From NCBI GenBank assembly GCA_031399065.1, contig JANNOM010000113.1, positions 14,957 through 78,956 of the forward strand: a stretch of DNA of 64,000 bases, in the 5' to 3' direction. The DNA comes from JADCRZ01 sp031399065 (GTDB lineage: Bacteria; Bacteroidota; Bacteroidia; Chitinophagales; Chitinophagaceae). Made by a program: the position numbers and the translations under genes. The notes below the pieces were generated by a model. That model was given only the letters and a program-made list of their open reading frames with translations. It did not search any database and was not told the origin of the DNA. Within the stretch, counting starts at the first letter, position 1, and each line of letters opens with the position of its first letter. This document shows, one piece after another, positions 62,618 through 64,000 of the stretch.

Positions 62618-63396
62618 TCCGCTTGATTTTGTTTTTTAACCGAATCCCAGAGCGCATCCATTTCCATGAGGGTCATATCATGCAGGTTGCTCCCTTTACC
62701 GGAAGCCAGTTTTTCCATGGCAGTAAATCTGCTGATAAACTTTTTGTTTGTTCGTTCTAGAGCATTTTCGGCATCTATTTGCAAAAATCGTGCATAATTG
62801 ATCAATGAAAACAACAGGTCACCCAATTCATCTTCCATATTATTCTGGTTGTTATCAAGCACCGCTTCTTTTAATTCCTGCGTTTCTTCTTCCACTTTTT
62901 CCCAAACCTGTTCCCTGTTCTCCCATTCGAAGCCGACCTGCTTTGCTTTTTCCTGCAGGCGCATCGCTTTCACCAGCGCCGGCAACGCGCGCGGAACACC
63001 GCTCAGTACCGATTCTTTTCCTTCTTTCAGCTTAAGTTTTTCCCAGTTCTTCTTTACGTCTTCTTCATCGTTCACTTGTACATCTCCGTAGATATGCGGA
63101 TGCCGGGTCACCAGTTTTTCCGAAATACCATCCATCATCTCTTTGAGTGTAAAACGCCCCTGCTCGGCACCTATCTTAGAATAAAATAAGAGGTGCAACA
63201 TAAGATCGCCCAGCTCTTCTTTTATTCCCTTCCAGTCATCCATAGTAATGGCATCTGCGAGTTCGTAAGTTTCTTCTATGGTAAGTTGCCGGAGGGTGGC
63301 GATGGTCTGTTTTTTATCCCAGGGACACTTCTCCCTCAGATCGTCCATTATATTCACTAATCGGAGAAAAGAATCCGCGATATCATTATTTTGCAT
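62614..63396 (-). CDS. mazG: nucleoside triphosphate pyrophosphohydrolase MazG
   Basis: Starting at ATG 63396 gives 260 residues; the longer frame adds 20 residues that run into the divergent gene's leader. Two MazG domains are visible: the first (about 20-110) with LREKCPWDKKQT and EETYELADAI...EELGDLMLHLLF, and the second (about 160-235) with EEETQELKEAV and EDELGDLLFSLINYAR. The ExxE...ExxD metal sites are intact in both. The enzyme hydrolyses NTPs, including damaged ones and in some species ppGpp-related pools. Its stop overlaps the start of the kinase gene, so the two are coupled. Confidence 0.94.
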   Translation of the reverse strand: MQNNDIADSFLRLVNIMDDLREKCPWDKKQTIATLRQLTIEETYELADAITMDDWKGIKEELGDLMLHLLFYSKIGAEQGRFTLKEMMDGISEKLVTRHPHIYGDVQVNDEEDVKKNWEKLKLKEGKESVLSGVPRALPALVKAMRLQEKAKQVGFEWENREQVWEKVEEETQELKEAVLDNNQNNMEDELGDLLFSLINYARFLQIDAENALERTNKKFISRFTAMEKLASGKGSNLHDMTLMEMDALWDSVKKQNQAD

Positions 63397-63438
63397 ATTA
63401 TTAGAATAATGTTTAAAAATAATCAGAATTTCACAGCT

Positions 63439-63987
63439 ATGAAAAACTTCTATCACAAAGCGTTATCGCTACTGCTTTTGGCTATATTATCCGGCAGCAT
63501 TACGACAAATGCCCAATACTATTACAAAGACATTATTTCTACCCGGCAGATCAACCAGACATTCCGGGTATACGCATCCAGCAAAGTGAAAGCGGTAAAA
63601 CTGAACACGTTTAACGGCAGCACCCTTATTACGGAAGGTTTTACCTGCGAACAAAAAGTAAGTTATCAACCCAATAAACTGGTAACCTTTACCAAAACGT
63701 CCGACGATGGAGAAAACTGGCTTACCAGCTTTTACAATGCGCAGGGTTTAATTGTAAAGAGCACCGATAGCAGCCGTTCGCTGGTAAGCACTTCCTCTTA
63801 CCGATACAACCAGGCAGGTGAGCTTATCGAATTATTGAACGAGTCAAGGGCAGCCGACAACAGTTCAGTGGCTACTGAACTGCATAGCTGGACGTATGAC
63901 GCAGCTGGAAAGCCAGTGCAAATGTTACGGATCAAGAACAGGTTAGACAGTACACTGGTGCGAACTCCCGCTGCATCGCACCGCTGA
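63439..63987 (+). CDS. secreted protein of unknown function
   Basis: The ATG at 63439 is chosen because it begins a clear signal peptide (MKNFYHKALSLLLLAILSG, cleavage after TTNAQ at about residue 25). The mature part contains short strand-rich repeats such as YNAQGLIVKSTDS, YRYNQAGELIELLN and WTYDAAGKPVQMLRI, resembling YD-type wound repeats. The frame closes at TGA 63985-63987 only 13 bases from the window end; the last residues (VRTPAASHR) no longer look like the repeat, so a frameshift or an early end is possible. It diverges from mazG, and their start codons are 42 bases apart. Confidence 0.65.
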   Translation: MKNFYHKALSLLLLAILSGSITTNAQYYYKDIISTRQINQTFRVYASSKVKAVKLNTFNGSTLITEGFTCEQKVSYQPNKLVTFTKTSDDGENWLTSFYNAQGLIVKSTDSSRSLVSTSSYRYNQAGELIELLNESRAADNSSVATELHSWTYDAAGKPVQMLRIKNRLDSTLVRTPAASHR

Positions 63988-64000
63988 TGGTTTCCCACGC

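Noticed and set aside
1..64000. CRISPR arrays, transposases, integrases or phage genes
   Set aside because: No spaced repeats and no recognisable mobile-element protein on either strand.

Overview
The window is from a Bacteroidota chromosome, most likely the family Chitinophagaceae. The evidence is two TonB-dependent transporter systems (one a SusC/SusD pair under an ECF sigma factor and FecR anti-sigma factor), Bacteroidota-type lipoprotein signals, a C-terminal type IX secretion signal, an UpxY-type NusG paralogue in a polysaccharide locus, near absence of GC-rich ribosome binding sites, and TAnnTTTG-like -7 promoter boxes. No insertion sequence, CRISPR array, phage module or rRNA gene was seen.

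Layout. 1-392: 5' part of a GNAT acetyltransferase. 791-8754: a MauE-like membrane protein and a small secreted protein converge on SusD, SusC (with STN signalling domain), FecR and an ECF sigma factor, which together form a self-regulated outer-membrane uptake system. 8768-17409: housekeeping and accessory genes (GH3-family enzyme, FucP-type sugar transporter, SDR oxidoreductase, AlkB, a large cytochrome/HEAT lipoprotein, a GC-rich unknown gene). 18005-36262: one long exopolysaccharide operon with Wza-like export lipoprotein, Wzc-like tyrosine kinase, UpxY antiterminator, Wzx flippase, Wzy-like polymerase, six glycosyltransferases, the initiating polyprenyl-phosphate glycosylphosphotransferase, then a type IX-secreted beta-helix protein, an outer-membrane barrel and a membrane-anchored coiled coil. 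It closes with a clear intrinsic terminator.

36482-41717: an L-fucose module (LacI-type regulator, GH151-like putative alpha-L-fucosidase, L-fucose isomerase) with two matching palindromic operator candidates. 41874-43526: an unrecognised multi-pass membrane protein. 43670-48464: a decaying polysaccharide-utilisation locus, visibly more AT-rich, holding an intact esterase and two tandem heparin-lyase-I-like proteins among wrecked remains of GH43, GH2, a carbohydrate-binding module and one unidentified gene. It stops immediately beyond the 3' end of a tRNA-Lys gene, which suggests an old island boundary.

48927-64000: ordinary chromosome with an NAD(P)-binding protein, EVE protein, CorA, a CPA2 antiporter with two regulatory C-terminal domains, an outer-membrane receptor, ribosomal proteins L21 and L27, a tiny lysine/alanine/proline histone-H1-like gene, a PolX homologue whose polymerase active site looks dead while its PHP nuclease site is intact, a giant multi-sensor histidine kinase overlapping mazG, and a secreted protein near the window end.

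The observations most worth following are: two hairpins with compensating bases, one in the exopolysaccharide leader and one directly before upxY; the three-gene cell-surface tail of the exopolysaccharide operon; the paired LacI operators of the fucose module; the gene graveyard beside tRNA-Lys; and the pseudo-polymerase PolX.
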